The notes under the pieces are model-generated. The model searched no databases, was not told the DNA's origin, and saw only the letters and a list, made by a program, of their open reading frames with translations. From the NCBI RefSeq assembly GCF_905233635.1, contig NZ_CAJODG010000051.1, forward strand, positions 1 to 12,845: DNA of 12,845 nt, in the 5' to 3' direction. Shown in pieces: positions 1 to 7,120 of the stretch. Each line of letters begins with the position of its first letter. The first letter of the stretch is position 1. The translations under genes and the position numbers were made by a program. The stretch is from Selenomonas sp. AE3005. Its GTDB lineage: Bacteria; Bacillota; Negativicutes; Selenomonadales; Selenomonadaceae.

Positions 1-9
1 GCATTGTTT

Positions 10-24
10 AGTTTTCAAAGAACA
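10..24 (-). promoter_or_regulatory. rRNA leader boxA antitermination element
   Basis: Read on the minus strand this is TGTTCTTTGAAAACT, the boxA form found in rRNA leaders and 16S-23S spacers of Firmicutes, where NusB and S10 (NusE) load to protect rrn transcription from early termination. It lies downstream of two strong tandem promoters that read the same way, so the transcript leaving the window on the left is most likely an rRNA operon. No mature rRNA sequence is inside the window. A tRNA or other stable RNA operon is the main alternative. Confidence 0.7.
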
Positions 25-60
25 ATCTGTTTATCGCCTGTCGTTTCAAGCGACTCACTT

Positions 61-89
61 ATCTTATCGCATTCAGCTTAGCTTGTCAA
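61..89 (-). promoter_or_regulatory. rrn promoter P2 (proximal)
   Basis: On the minus strand there is a perfect -35 TTGACA (84-89), a 17-base spacer and a -10 TAAGAT (61-66). Transcription would start near position 54 and run left into the boxA. A weak hairpin (GTCG/CGAC arms) follows in the leader at about 41-55. The 18 bases covering the -35 and the A/T tract upstream are repeated exactly at P1, which suggests the two promoters arose by duplication. Confidence 0.8.
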
Positions 90-100
90 CATCTTTTTTA
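83..100. repeat. Direct repeat, copy 1 (-35 region of P2)
   Basis: ttgtcaacatctttttta (plus strand) occurs here and again, identically, at 217-234, 134 bases away. Each copy contains the -35 hexamer and the adjoining A/T tract of one tandem rrn promoter. Confidence 0.85.
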
Positions 101-194
101 GAAAATTTTCAAAGCTTTGCGGCCGTCCAAAAACTCGTTACCGGTCAAGGTTTGCCGGGCTTTTTGCTTGCCGTGTCTGTCAGCGACTTGTATT

Positions 195-223
195 ATGATA
201 CAGGAATCATCAGCCATTGTCAA
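195..223 (-). promoter_or_regulatory. rrn promoter P1 (distal) with A/T-rich UP-like region
   Basis: On the minus strand there is a perfect -35 TTGACA (218-223), a 17-base spacer and a -10 TATCAT (195-200). Upstream, about 224-264 is almost all A and T, as expected of an UP element contacting the RNA polymerase alpha subunit. Its far end coincides with the T tract of the preceding terminator. The predicted start is near 188. P1 and P2 lie 134 bases apart and point the same way, a common arrangement for rRNA operons. Confidence 0.8.
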
Positions 224-234
224 CATCTTTTTTA
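217..234. repeat. Direct repeat, copy 2 (-35 region of P1)
   Basis: This is the second identical copy of the 18-base repeat at 83-100. It holds the -35 hexamer of P1 and the start of its A/T-rich upstream tract. Confidence 0.85.
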
Positions 235-255
235 TAGTTTCTTAAAAAAATCACG

Positions 256-295
256 AAAAAAAAACACCACCCTGGCAAAATTGGCCATGATGGTG
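256..295 (-). terminator. Rho-independent terminator after the 317-1039 gene
   Basis: On the minus strand CACCATCATGGC pairs with GCCAGGGTGGTG across a 7-base loop, with one A/G mismatch and one G-U pair, and is followed by nine T. It lies 21 bases after the stop codon of the upstream gene and just before the rrn promoters. It therefore ends the two-gene transcript and insulates the rRNA promoters. Confidence 0.85.
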
Positions 296-316
296 ATTTA
301 ACGTCTATGATTGTGC

Positions 317-1039
317 TTATTTTAACCTGATAACCCCGGGCTGGGTGATTGACCAGGAGCCCAAATGCTGTTTAAAATGCGCCGGCAGTTTTACCTGTAT
401 TTGATGGAAAGTGCCAGTTTCATAATTTGAGGCAAAGGTTTCCTTCATGCCTCCCTTATTGTGCAGCTTTTCATCATACTCCGGCAGCGGGTTAGGCACT
501 ACCACAAAATCCTCTTCCTGTCCCGGTACTGGCCAGGCCCAGAAGTTACTGATTTCTGTTTCGTCCACAGGTGCATACATAGGCGTCTTGCGTCCCGAGG
601 CCGAATCATGCGGCTCTACACAGATAAGCATCTGCAGCTTATGGCTTTTAACAAAATTCACGCAGGCCTCTGCGGCTTTAGGAACGTCCATACTGGCGGC
701 CAGATTATTGTAGTCATCAATAAAAGCCTGCCATACTTCCGTTTGTATTTTTTTTACCTCGGCCGTACCTTCCGGCTTGACTTTGTCCGGCCGTGGCACT
801 TTATCTTGCGGCACACCTTCTTTTAACTGTGCCTTGGCCATCCAGCCACGTATTTCCTTTACTTCTGCCTGCAGCGACTTTACCTCATGCTCCAGCTCGG
901 CAATTTTAGCCAGCTCCTCCCGTCCATTGATGACCACAGAATAATTGTAGGCAATACCGACAAGGGCCACCAGACTGATGACACCTACCAGAATTAACAT
1001 TACCTGAGCTACAAACGGCGGAAAAATAGTCACATCCAT
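317..1039 (-). CDS. Uncharacterised membrane-anchored coiled-coil protein (240 aa)
   Basis: I do not recognise this family. The protein starts with one strongly hydrophobic segment (about residues 10-34, VMLILVGVISLVALVGIAY) and no obvious signal-peptidase site, so it is probably a single-pass inner-membrane protein. A charged heptad-like helix follows (about 41-72), then a Lys/Pro-rich linker (about 78-95) and a C-terminal region of about 140 residues with several Trp and Pro (FWAWPVPG near 167-173, VPNPLPEYD near 181-189). No catalytic motif is visible. The start at 1039 is the first ATG after an in-frame stop, but its ribosome site (GGAAGG) is rather far, about 12 bases upstream. It lies 24 bases behind the 1064-1786 gene, shares its length and layout, and ends at a terminator. 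The two are probably co-transcribed and may form a complex (inference). Confidence 0.75.
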   Translation of the reverse strand: MDVTIFPPFVAQVMLILVGVISLVALVGIAYNYSVVINGREELAKIAELEHEVKSLQAEVKEIRGWMAKAQLKEGVPQDKVPRPDKVKPEGTAEVKKIQTEVWQAFIDDYNNLAASMDVPKAAEACVNFVKSHKLQMLICVEPHDSASGRKTPMYAPVDETEISNFWAWPVPGQEEDFVVVPNPLPEYDEKLHNKGGMKETFASNYETGTFHQIQVKLPAHFKQHLGSWSITQPGVIRLK

Positions 1040-1063
1040 CCCAACTCACGACCTTCCCTTATA

Positions 1064-1786
1064 TCAAGTGCGTTTCTTTCCATTCAAAATGTCGCATAGG
1101 TCCAGCATATTTCTGATACGCATAGCCTCAGTAGCAGACAAGGCTCGGTCATCATTTGAGCCGCCCTTTACCCCCAGCATAACGATTTTGCCGGCCAGCT
1201 GGTCTGCAACCTCATTCATACCTTTTAAGGTTTCCCGGTCAGCTATCTGGTCGCACCATTCCATAATACCGTCATTGGTTTTGGAAGTAGTCACCGGACT
1301 GCTGGCTTTGACCTGATAAACATCTTCTTCACTTGTCTGCAAGCCTACCCCTTGGAACCCCATTGGGCTATGGCCGCGATGACGCAGAATTACGTGAATT
1401 ACTGCACTGCCGCCGCCATCACGAACTATATAAGGCTGTAGGAATATACCATCTTCAGTTGGGTCTTCATAACGATAATAAGTTGAGCCGTCCATTTCCT
1501 TGCTCACGAGCATATCGGCCGTCAGTCCGCGAATAACCTGGTCAGGTTCTTCGGTACGCCCCATACGCCGGTCAAGCAGTTCCTGCTTGCGTCGGGCTTT
1601 AGCTTTCTGCGCTGCCTCCGCCGCCTCTTTTGCCTTTATTTTCTCCTGCTTGGCGGCCTCTTTCTTATCCTGTTCTGCCTGAACTATAGCCCGGGTCTGG
1701 TTATACTGCATAGCGGCGTAAAACCCGGCCCCGCCAGCTACACCTACCACCAGCAGCACCAGAATAAAGTACTTTAATTTCGCCAT
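1064..1786 (-). CDS. Uncharacterised membrane-anchored protein with Ala/Lys/Glu-rich helix (240 aa)
   Basis: I do not recognise this family. A Lys-flanked hydrophobic segment (residues 6-26, FILVLLVVGVAGGAGFYAAM) looks like an uncleaved membrane anchor. Residues about 30-78 form a very charged, Ala/Lys/Glu-rich predicted helix resembling the stalk of TolA-like proteins in composition only. Residues 80-240 look globular, with a Gly-rich turn (VRDGGGSAV, 121-129) and Cys at 178 and 231. I chose the start at 1786 over a longer frame opening at 1819 because AGGGAGT lies 7 bases upstream of it and the protein then begins MAKLKYF, ideal for a membrane anchor. It sits downstream of the amylase terminator, so it probably has its own promoter between about 1800 and 1870. 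I see only weak candidates there. It leads into the 317-1039 gene with a 24-base gap. Confidence 0.75.
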   Translation of the reverse strand: MAKLKYFILVLLVVGVAGGAGFYAAMQYNQTRAIVQAEQDKKEAAKQEKIKAKEAAEAAQKAKARRKQELLDRRMGRTEEPDQVIRGLTADMLVSKEMDGSTYYRYEDPTEDGIFLQPYIVRDGGGSAVIHVILRHRGHSPMGFQGVGLQTSEEDVYQVKASSPVTTSKTNDGIMEWCDQIADRETLKGMNEVADQLAGKIVMLGVKGGSNDDRALSATEAMRIRNMLDLCDILNGKKRT

Positions 1787-1870
1787 AACAGACACTCCCT
1801 TCCCTGTGCAAAGTGACACTTTTCATTGTAGTTATACGCCCCGAATACAGAAATTTCCTGCAAAATATAG

Positions 1871-1905
1871 AAAAAACTGAGACTATGAATAAACATAGTC
1901 TCAGT
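1871..1905 (-). terminator. Rho-independent terminator of the amylopullulanase gene
   Basis: A perfect 12-base-pair stem (ACTGAGACTATG with CATAGTCTCAGT) has a 6-base loop and, on the minus strand, runs straight into six T. It lies 21 bases after the amylase stop codon. It closes the alpha-glucan gene run and separates it from the two unrecognised membrane-protein genes. Confidence 0.92.
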
Positions 1906-1926
1906 AAGGGGATGTAAAGGGATTAT

Positions 1927-4704
1927 TTATTTTACCAGCATTAACCCCTGGTTAGGGTTCAAATGAAGCTTAATACGCCCCTCGGACACCATTGCCGCCT
2001 GACCTGTAAGCTGGTCTGTAAGCACAGTCCCATCAGCGGCGAAGGCTGCCGGCAGTTCCACGTCCGTGTCTTTGCCACGATTTAAAACAATCACCGCAGC
2101 TTCACCTTTATCATTGGTCCTGGCAAAAGCATAAACATCACCTTTTGCCAGCAGCGTCTCTACATCACCATGAGCGAAAAGCTGCTTATGCTGCTGCCGC
2201 ACAGCAATAACCTGCCGATAGAATTCCACCAGGTCCTTGTCCTCCCGCCCCCAAGGGTAAGTGCGGCGACAATCCGGATCTGCACTGCCATAGACACCGG
2301 CTTCATCTCCATAATAAATGGTGGGCATGCCGGGATACCCCATCAGGAACATGGCCGCCAATTTCAAGCGAGCTTTTCCCAAACGGTAATTAAAGTCCTG
2401 TCTGGTCGCCTGCGCCACATTCTCCTGACCGCCGCCGAATTTATAAATTGCACGGACAGTATCATGAGAATCAACGATATTCATGAGATTATAGAGTGCT
2501 TCCTTCGGATAATTCTGACGCAATACCGTCAGCTCATCATCACAAGCTTCTGCCTTGCCCTGATTCAGGAACAAATCCCCAACCGCAAAGGAAAGCTTAT
2601 AGTTCATCACCGAGTCAAACTGATCCCCCGTCAGGAACTGAGAACCATCCTGCCAGATTTCGCCTAAAAGCAGAGGTTCTTCTCCTGCTTTGGTGCGAAT
2701 GGATTTTACGTCCTTGCGCACATTGGCCCAGAATCCTGGTGGGACTTCCTTGGCCACATCAAGACGCCAGCCGGATAAACCATCATCAAACCACTTCATG
2801 ATGACACCCTTCTGCCCGTTACGTCCCCGCAGCAGATAATCACCCAAATCGGATACCTTTGTCCCGGCTTCACTGCCGGGATAATCCGCATCACGGAATG
2901 GCGTCAGGCTGTCAAAGCCCTGCCAATCATGATAGGCATACTTCGCCCCCATGCTGTCCTTTGTCTTTTCATTACGGATTTCAAACCAGTTTTCCCAATG
3001 CCAGGGCGAGAATACTTGTCCTTCGGCTTCCAGCTGTTTCTTTGCCTCAGCCTTAGCCGCCTCAAGCTTCATATGCTTATCATTCATCAAATCATAGATG
3101 CGTGACCAATATTCATAAGCACCAACCGTCTTGTACTTGCTATAACGGTCAAAATAGATGCTGTCATCTCCCACATGATTGAACACGCCATCCATAATCA
3201 AATGCATACCGCGTTTCTGCATTTCAGCCGCCAAAACATTTAATTCCGGCAATTTCCCTAAGATGGGGTCAATATTGCCATAGTCCACGGCATCATAACG
3301 GTGATTCGAGCAGGCTGCCGACAGCGGATTGACATAGATTGCTGTTATACCCAGTTTCTGCAGATAATCCAGCTTCTGCGTGATGCCGGCGATATCCCCG
3401 CCGAAGAAATCATTACATTCCCAGTTATCGCCATCGGTCTTAGGCGACTTACTGGCGTTAGCAGGCAGATCCGTCCAGGCACGATGCTGCACCGGCTGAT
3501 TGCCACGCGCCGTAGTGCGCGCATTGTCATTAGATGGATCTCCATTAAAGAACCGGTCCGGGAAAATCTGATAGGTCACCGCTTCCTTGGCCCAATCCGG
3601 CGTATGAAAATCCGCGCGGTAAACGGTCAGCTGGAAAGGCTTTGCACCACGGAGTTTCAAAGCCCCCGTATGGCCCGGCTTGTCATCATCACCATATTCT
3701 TTGGTGTCATCCAGGACGAATTTATAGCCATAAATGCCATGTTCCTGTGGATGCAAGGTAACTTCCCAATAATCGCGGCCATCACGGCTTTCCTTCAATG
3801 TCAGCAGATATTCGGTCTTGCTGCCGGCGGCAAAATCCGGATTGTATTCATCACCACCATTAGCGGTGATTTTTGCCTTATAAAGTACTGCCTTTACACT
3901 TCCTACTTCGTCCTTGCCCACAGCCAGCCGCAAAGTTACAGGCGAACCTGCCTTTACAGCCTCAAAGGGAACACGGTAAGCCTTGCTCCAGGTATCATGC
4001 ATAACCTGTTTTTCTGAAATGCGTCCATCATCCGCAATCAGGCGGTTTTCCTTGCTGTCATAATAAAACGTTACAACCCCGTCTTTTTTGACCTTCACGG
4101 TCTGCGTCAAGGGCTTTTTCCCTTTCTGGTCCACCTTGACCTGATAACTGCCAGCCTTCAAATCCATGCTTTGCTGATAGAATTCGGCCAGTTGAAAATC
4201 CTGCATGGTGTTATCTGCGGATGCACCGAAATTACCACTTATTTTGGGCAGGCTCGCATTATCCAGCATCTTATAGCTCGTGCTGTCAGCGATTGCATGA
4301 GTCTTGTCGTTGTAATAGAACGTAACTTTCTGGGCCTTGGGCAAGGTAAGCTGCACATTGGCACCATCAAAATTGCCGCCCAAGCCATAGTTTTCTGCCC
4401 AGCTGCCGCCCACGGCCACCTTATAATAATACGTTCCAGCAGGTAAATCCACCGACAAACTGTAGAAATCATGTCCTAAAGGCTTCATGCGCGTTGCCAT
4501 ATCGCCCGGGTCCCAGTCCTTTTGCGCACCGGCTTTCATTTGCACGGTTCCGGTCAGCACCACAATCCGCTCTTGTGCAGCTTCAGCCAGCGATGCAGAC
4601 AGCCCTGCTGGCAAAATATCTGCAGGAATTCCGCCCGGCACTGCCCATAACCCCAATGCTAGCGATAGGCTGACAGCTCCTTTTAAGGCTTTATTGCGAT
4701 TCAT
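1927..4704 (-). CDS. Exported GH13 amylopullulanase / neopullulanase-type enzyme (925 aa)
   Basis: This enzyme hydrolyses alpha-1,4 and probably alpha-1,6 bonds in starch, glycogen or pullulan outside the cytoplasm. Residues 1-43 are a signal peptide (hydrophobic core 11-24, likely cleavage after AEAA). Two repeated beta modules follow (about 46-140 and 165-225, each with a T/QVTFYY-like strand), resembling the X25 modules of pullulanases. A CBM34-like beta domain (about 245-365) precedes the GH13 barrel, which starts at TYQIFPDRFF (377-386). The four conserved regions are complete: DGVFNH (505-510), GWRLD with nucleophile D649, GEIW with acid/base E682, and VDSHD with D748. Val after the nucleophile and the GWRLDVA signature are typical of the neopullulanase/amylopullulanase group rather than of plain alpha-amylases. 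A C-terminal beta domain follows. There is no SLH or sorting motif, so it is periplasmic or secreted. AGGGAG lies 8 bases before the ATG. The gap to the porin frame upstream is 21 bases, so the two are co-transcribed. Confidence 0.93.
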   Translation of the reverse strand: MNRNKALKGAVSLSLALGLWAVPGGIPADILPAGLSASLAEAAQERIVVLTGTVQMKAGAQKDWDPGDMATRMKPLGHDFYSLSVDLPAGTYYYKVAVGGSWAENYGLGGNFDGANVQLTLPKAQKVTFYYNDKTHAIADSTSYKMLDNASLPKISGNFGASADNTMQDFQLAEFYQQSMDLKAGSYQVKVDQKGKKPLTQTVKVKKDGVVTFYYDSKENRLIADDGRISEKQVMHDTWSKAYRVPFEAVKAGSPVTLRLAVGKDEVGSVKAVLYKAKITANGGDEYNPDFAAGSKTEYLLTLKESRDGRDYWEVTLHPQEHGIYGYKFVLDDTKEYGDDDKPGHTGALKLRGAKPFQLTVYRADFHTPDWAKEAVTYQIFPDRFFNGDPSNDNARTTARGNQPVQHRAWTDLPANASKSPKTDGDNWECNDFFGGDIAGITQKLDYLQKLGITAIYVNPLSAACSNHRYDAVDYGNIDPILGKLPELNVLAAEMQKRGMHLIMDGVFNHVGDDSIYFDRYSKYKTVGAYEYWSRIYDLMNDKHMKLEAAKAEAKKQLEAEGQVFSPWHWENWFEIRNEKTKDSMGAKYAYHDWQGFDSLTPFRDADYPGSEAGTKVSDLGDYLLRGRNGQKGVIMKWFDDGLSGWRLDVAKEVPPGFWANVRKDVKSIRTKAGEEPLLLGEIWQDGSQFLTGDQFDSVMNYKLSFAVGDLFLNQGKAEACDDELTVLRQNYPKEALYNLMNIVDSHDTVRAIYKFGGGQENVAQATRQDFNYRLGKARLKLAAMFLMGYPGMPTIYYGDEAGVYGSADPDCRRTYPWGREDKDLVEFYRQVIAVRQQHKQLFAHGDVETLLAKGDVYAFARTNDKGEAAVIVLNRGKDTDVELPAAFAADGTVLTDQLTGQAAMVSEGRIKLHLNPNQGLMLVK

Positions 4705-4725
4705 ATTCTTAACTCCCTTCAGCCG

Positions 4726-6246
4726 TTAAAAATGGAAATCCAGCCAGCTGCGGAGAATGCGACGATTATGCGTGGTTGCCCCATCCCAGCTGTTGTTCGT
4801 GTTCTCGGTAAGATTAGCGTACATCGTTTCCCATTCCACATTCTTCCAGGGAACACATTTGAATCCATAATACCAGCCACGCACACCATTGATGCCGGTC
4901 GGTTCACGCGTAGCCCATTCATCATCATGTCCCAAATCAGCAAGGCAGCCCAAATCTACCCATTTTGCATAGAGTCCATAACTGCCGACCTTATTGATAT
5001 CCGTCCCCTTGTACTCGATTTTCACCGCCAAATCCCGATTGGCATGCCCGTTTTGCGCCCAATTATTATAGGGTTTATTCACATCAGCATCCGATTTTAC
5101 GAATGAGCCGGTAATTGCTAAATCCTTAAGCGGCTTTACTTTCAAATCAATGCCATAGAAATTTTTGGCCCCGGAATAAAAGCCGCTATTGGTATCATTT
5201 TCATCCAGATTATGCTGGAGAACCCGGGCGTAAGCCACATTGGCCTCCATATATTTACCTAAAGGCCCCCAAAAGTCCAAAACGCCGGCAATCGGTGCTC
5301 GATTGGTATAACGCTTAGTATCCGTGACCTCATATATCCCTTTCGCATTCTTCGTCACTGTTTCTACCGTTTGACTCCAATCTGCAGAAGGTTTGAAATA
5401 TTGCGCACTAAACCACCAGCCGTGTCCCTTGGGAATAGCATGATACGTTGCAACGCCATCCACCTGTCCGCCCAAAAGCAAATTCTGCATACCAATCCCA
5501 TTCCACTTGCGCCCGATATTGGTATACCAGTCATGATTCTTTCCCAAAGCCAGCTCCACCCAGATATTGGAAATAGAACCATTATGATTAGCATCGTTGT
5601 TGGCATTATCCCGGTCTTCACCGGAAACCGCACGATTAACGGTATAAGCCTGTCCATCCTTGGTCTTGACGACCTGCGTAGTCAGATATTCACGGTCACG
5701 GAAGCGGGCATTTTTCTCCACGGTAAAACGAGCGGTCATATAAGGGTTGACCTTTAACGAGCCCTCTAAGTCCATATAGAAACGATTGTTGTAGTCGCCA
5801 CCATAACCATCATTTTTCAGGCCATTATCATTGCCCATCTGCACTCTGGCCAAGCCATGCAGCTGAAACCGCTCTGCTTTTTCCTTTAATTCTTTGATAT
5901 CCTTATCATGAGCATCCACACGCTTTTTCAACGTGTTAAGTTCACCAGCATACTCTGCCGAAAGTTTGTCCAGCACAGCTTTATTCCCGAAATTATTGCC
6001 GCCCTTCTGCATGGCCTTTGCTACGATTGCCGCCATTTCATAACGGCTCATCGCCCGGCCTCCTTGAAAGGTGTCATTCCCCATGCCCTCGATTACCCCC
6101 TCACGGGCAAGTTAATCCAGAGCTTCATAGCTCCAATGGTCCTTGGGTACATCCGTAAAACTGTCCGCATCAGCAGCATAAGCCTGCCCCATGACCCCCA
6201 CAGTCAAACCGGTCAGGATTGCGGCAACTTTTTTGCTCATTCTCAT
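4726..6246 (-). pseudogene. SLH-domain outer-membrane porin (OmpM/Mep45 type), interrupted by in-frame TAA
   Basis: The reading frame begins at ATG 6246, with AGGGAG 8 bases upstream. It encodes a signal peptide (residues 1-24, cleavage near AYA-A) and the first half of an SLH domain (FTDVPKDHWSYEALD). It stops at TAA, codon 45 (6112-6114). The same frame then continues without another stop to 4726: the rest of the SLH domain (LAREGVIEGMGNDTF...SRYEMA), a coiled coil (about 90-126), and a beta-barrel ending in aromatic LDFHF, typical of outer-membrane proteins. In Negativicutes such proteins tie the outer membrane to peptidoglycan through the SLH domain and act as porins. Placed just before the amylase, this one probably passes maltodextrins. 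Restoring codon 45 to CAA or AAA would give about 506 residues. The lesion could be a true mutation, a population variant or a sequencing error. The 452-residue frame from ATG 6084 lacks the signal peptide and half the SLH domain, so it could not be exported normally. Confidence 0.85.
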
Positions 6247-6303
6247 AACCAAAGCTCCCTTTCTTTGATATTAACATATAATTACATATTGATATATAGA
6301 ATG
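6247..6303 (-). promoter_or_regulatory. AT-rich probable promoter region of the porin-amylase pair
   Basis: Between the hairpin after the HAD gene and the porin ribosome site lies a very A/T-rich stretch. On the minus strand it contains ATTATATGTTAATAT, offering several overlapping -10-like hexamers. One reading is TTCATT, 17 bases, then ATTATA. No single promoter stands out. Its position after a hairpin suggests the porin and amylase can be transcribed separately from the PTS genes. Confidence 0.35.
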
Positions 6304-6329
6304 AAAGCTCCCCCTAAAAAGAGAGCCTT
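6304..6329 (-). terminator. Hairpin between HAD gene and porin: possible weak terminator or processing site
   Basis: On the minus strand AAGGCTCTC pairs with GGGAGCTTT (9 pairs, two of them G-U) across an 8-base loop. It is followed by CATTCTATAT, which is only moderately T-rich. It begins 17 bases after the HAD stop codon. The lack of a clean T tract makes partial termination or mRNA stabilisation more likely than a full stop. Confidence 0.4.
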
Positions 6330-6346
6330 ATTCACTTGTCAGCTTT

Positions 6347-7120
6347 TTACAAATTTTCCACAAGCATTTCCCCCACAGAAGCATACACAGCCCGCGCCCG
6401 CTTTTTAATGACCTCCCTGGCTGTATTCACGGTAAAGCCTGCAAAGGCTTCGAGCATGGGCAAATCATTGCTTTCGTCACCAATGGCGCAGACCTCGGCC
6501 TCCTGCCATTCCATAAGCTCCAACAGCTTTTTTATTCCCTGACTCTTGCTTACTCCCGCGGGCGTAATATCCACGCTGCAGCCATTGGGATAGGCATGAA
6601 CAAACATACCATACTTTTCGTTGATGATGGCGCTGGTTTCGTCTGCTTCACCGGCTTCATGATACCCCAGACAGAACTGATGAATCTGCGGCAGAGCCAT
6701 AATGTCCTTTTCCTCTATCTTGACTATCGGAAAATCCCATTCCAGAGCTTCCCGCATAATCCATGAACCTTCCCGCTCATGGTAAAGATAAGTCTTGTCC
6801 ACGGCAGAAAACGCAAAGTGGAAGGAACGGCGCACGGAGGGTTCCCGCACGATTTCCGTCAATATTTTCAAGGGAATACTGCCCTGCCACAGCGGTGTGC
6901 CGTCAGCGCGAAAGATTATGCCGCCGTTATTGCAGACGGCATAATCCGATTCAATGCCGTAGTGATTAAGCTGCGGCATCAGCATGCCATAGTCCCGTCC
7001 GCTGACCACGCCAAATTTATTGCCAGCCGCCCGCCAGACCTTTATTCCCTTCACGTCTTCCACAGCAATGGTTCCCTTTCGGAACAACGTTCCATCGTAA
7101 TCACTGGCACCTATCTTCAT
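6347..7120 (-). CDS. Cof-type HAD-IIB sugar phosphatase (257 aa)
   Basis: This is a cytoplasmic Mg2+-dependent phosphatase of the HAD superfamily, Cof/IIB subclass, members of which mostly act on sugar phosphates. All four motifs are present: DYDGT with nucleophile D7 and D9; S40 in VVSGRD; K192 in VSKSQG; and GDESND (214-219) with the metal-binding Asp residues. The region between motifs II and III (about 80-185) is the C2B-type cap that sets substrate choice. The length is normal. The ATG overlaps the glucosidase stop codon in an ATGA arrangement, with AGGTGA about 6 bases upstream, so its translation is coupled to the glucosidase. This tight link suggests it acts on a phosphorylated product of the PTS/glucosidase pathway. 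The substrate cannot be read from the sequence, and HAD-IIB enzymes are often promiscuous. Confidence 0.88.
   Translation of the reverse strand: MKIGASDYDGTLFRKGTIAVEDVKGIKVWRAAGNKFGVVSGRDYGMLMPQLNHYGIESDYAVCNNGGIIFRADGTPLWQGSIPLKILTEIVREPSVRRSFHFAFSAVDKTYLYHEREGSWIMREALEWDFPIVKIEEKDIMALPQIHQFCLGYHEAGEADETSAIINEKYGMFVHAYPNGCSVDITPAGVSKSQGIKKLLELMEWQEAEVCAIGDESNDLPMLEAFAGFTVNTAREVIKKRARAVYASVGEMLVENL

Noticed and set aside
143..148. A third -35-like hexamer (TTGACC on the minus strand) between P1 and P2
   Set aside because: No -10-like sequence occurs at 16-19 bases downstream; the next bases are GC-rich.
83..301. A 72-codon plus-strand frame over the rrn promoter region
   Set aside because: It runs through the -35 elements, the terminator stem and homopolymer tracts, has no ribosome site, and its translation is low-complexity at the end.
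3301..4017. A 238-codon plus-strand frame inside the amylase gene
   Set aside because: It lies antisense to the intact, motif-complete GH13 gene and its translation shows no domain; it is a shadow frame.
4726..6084. The 452-codon frame taken as a normal, complete porin gene
   Set aside because: It begins in the middle of an SLH domain and lacks a signal peptide; both are present in the same frame upstream of a single TAA, so it is the rest of a broken gene.
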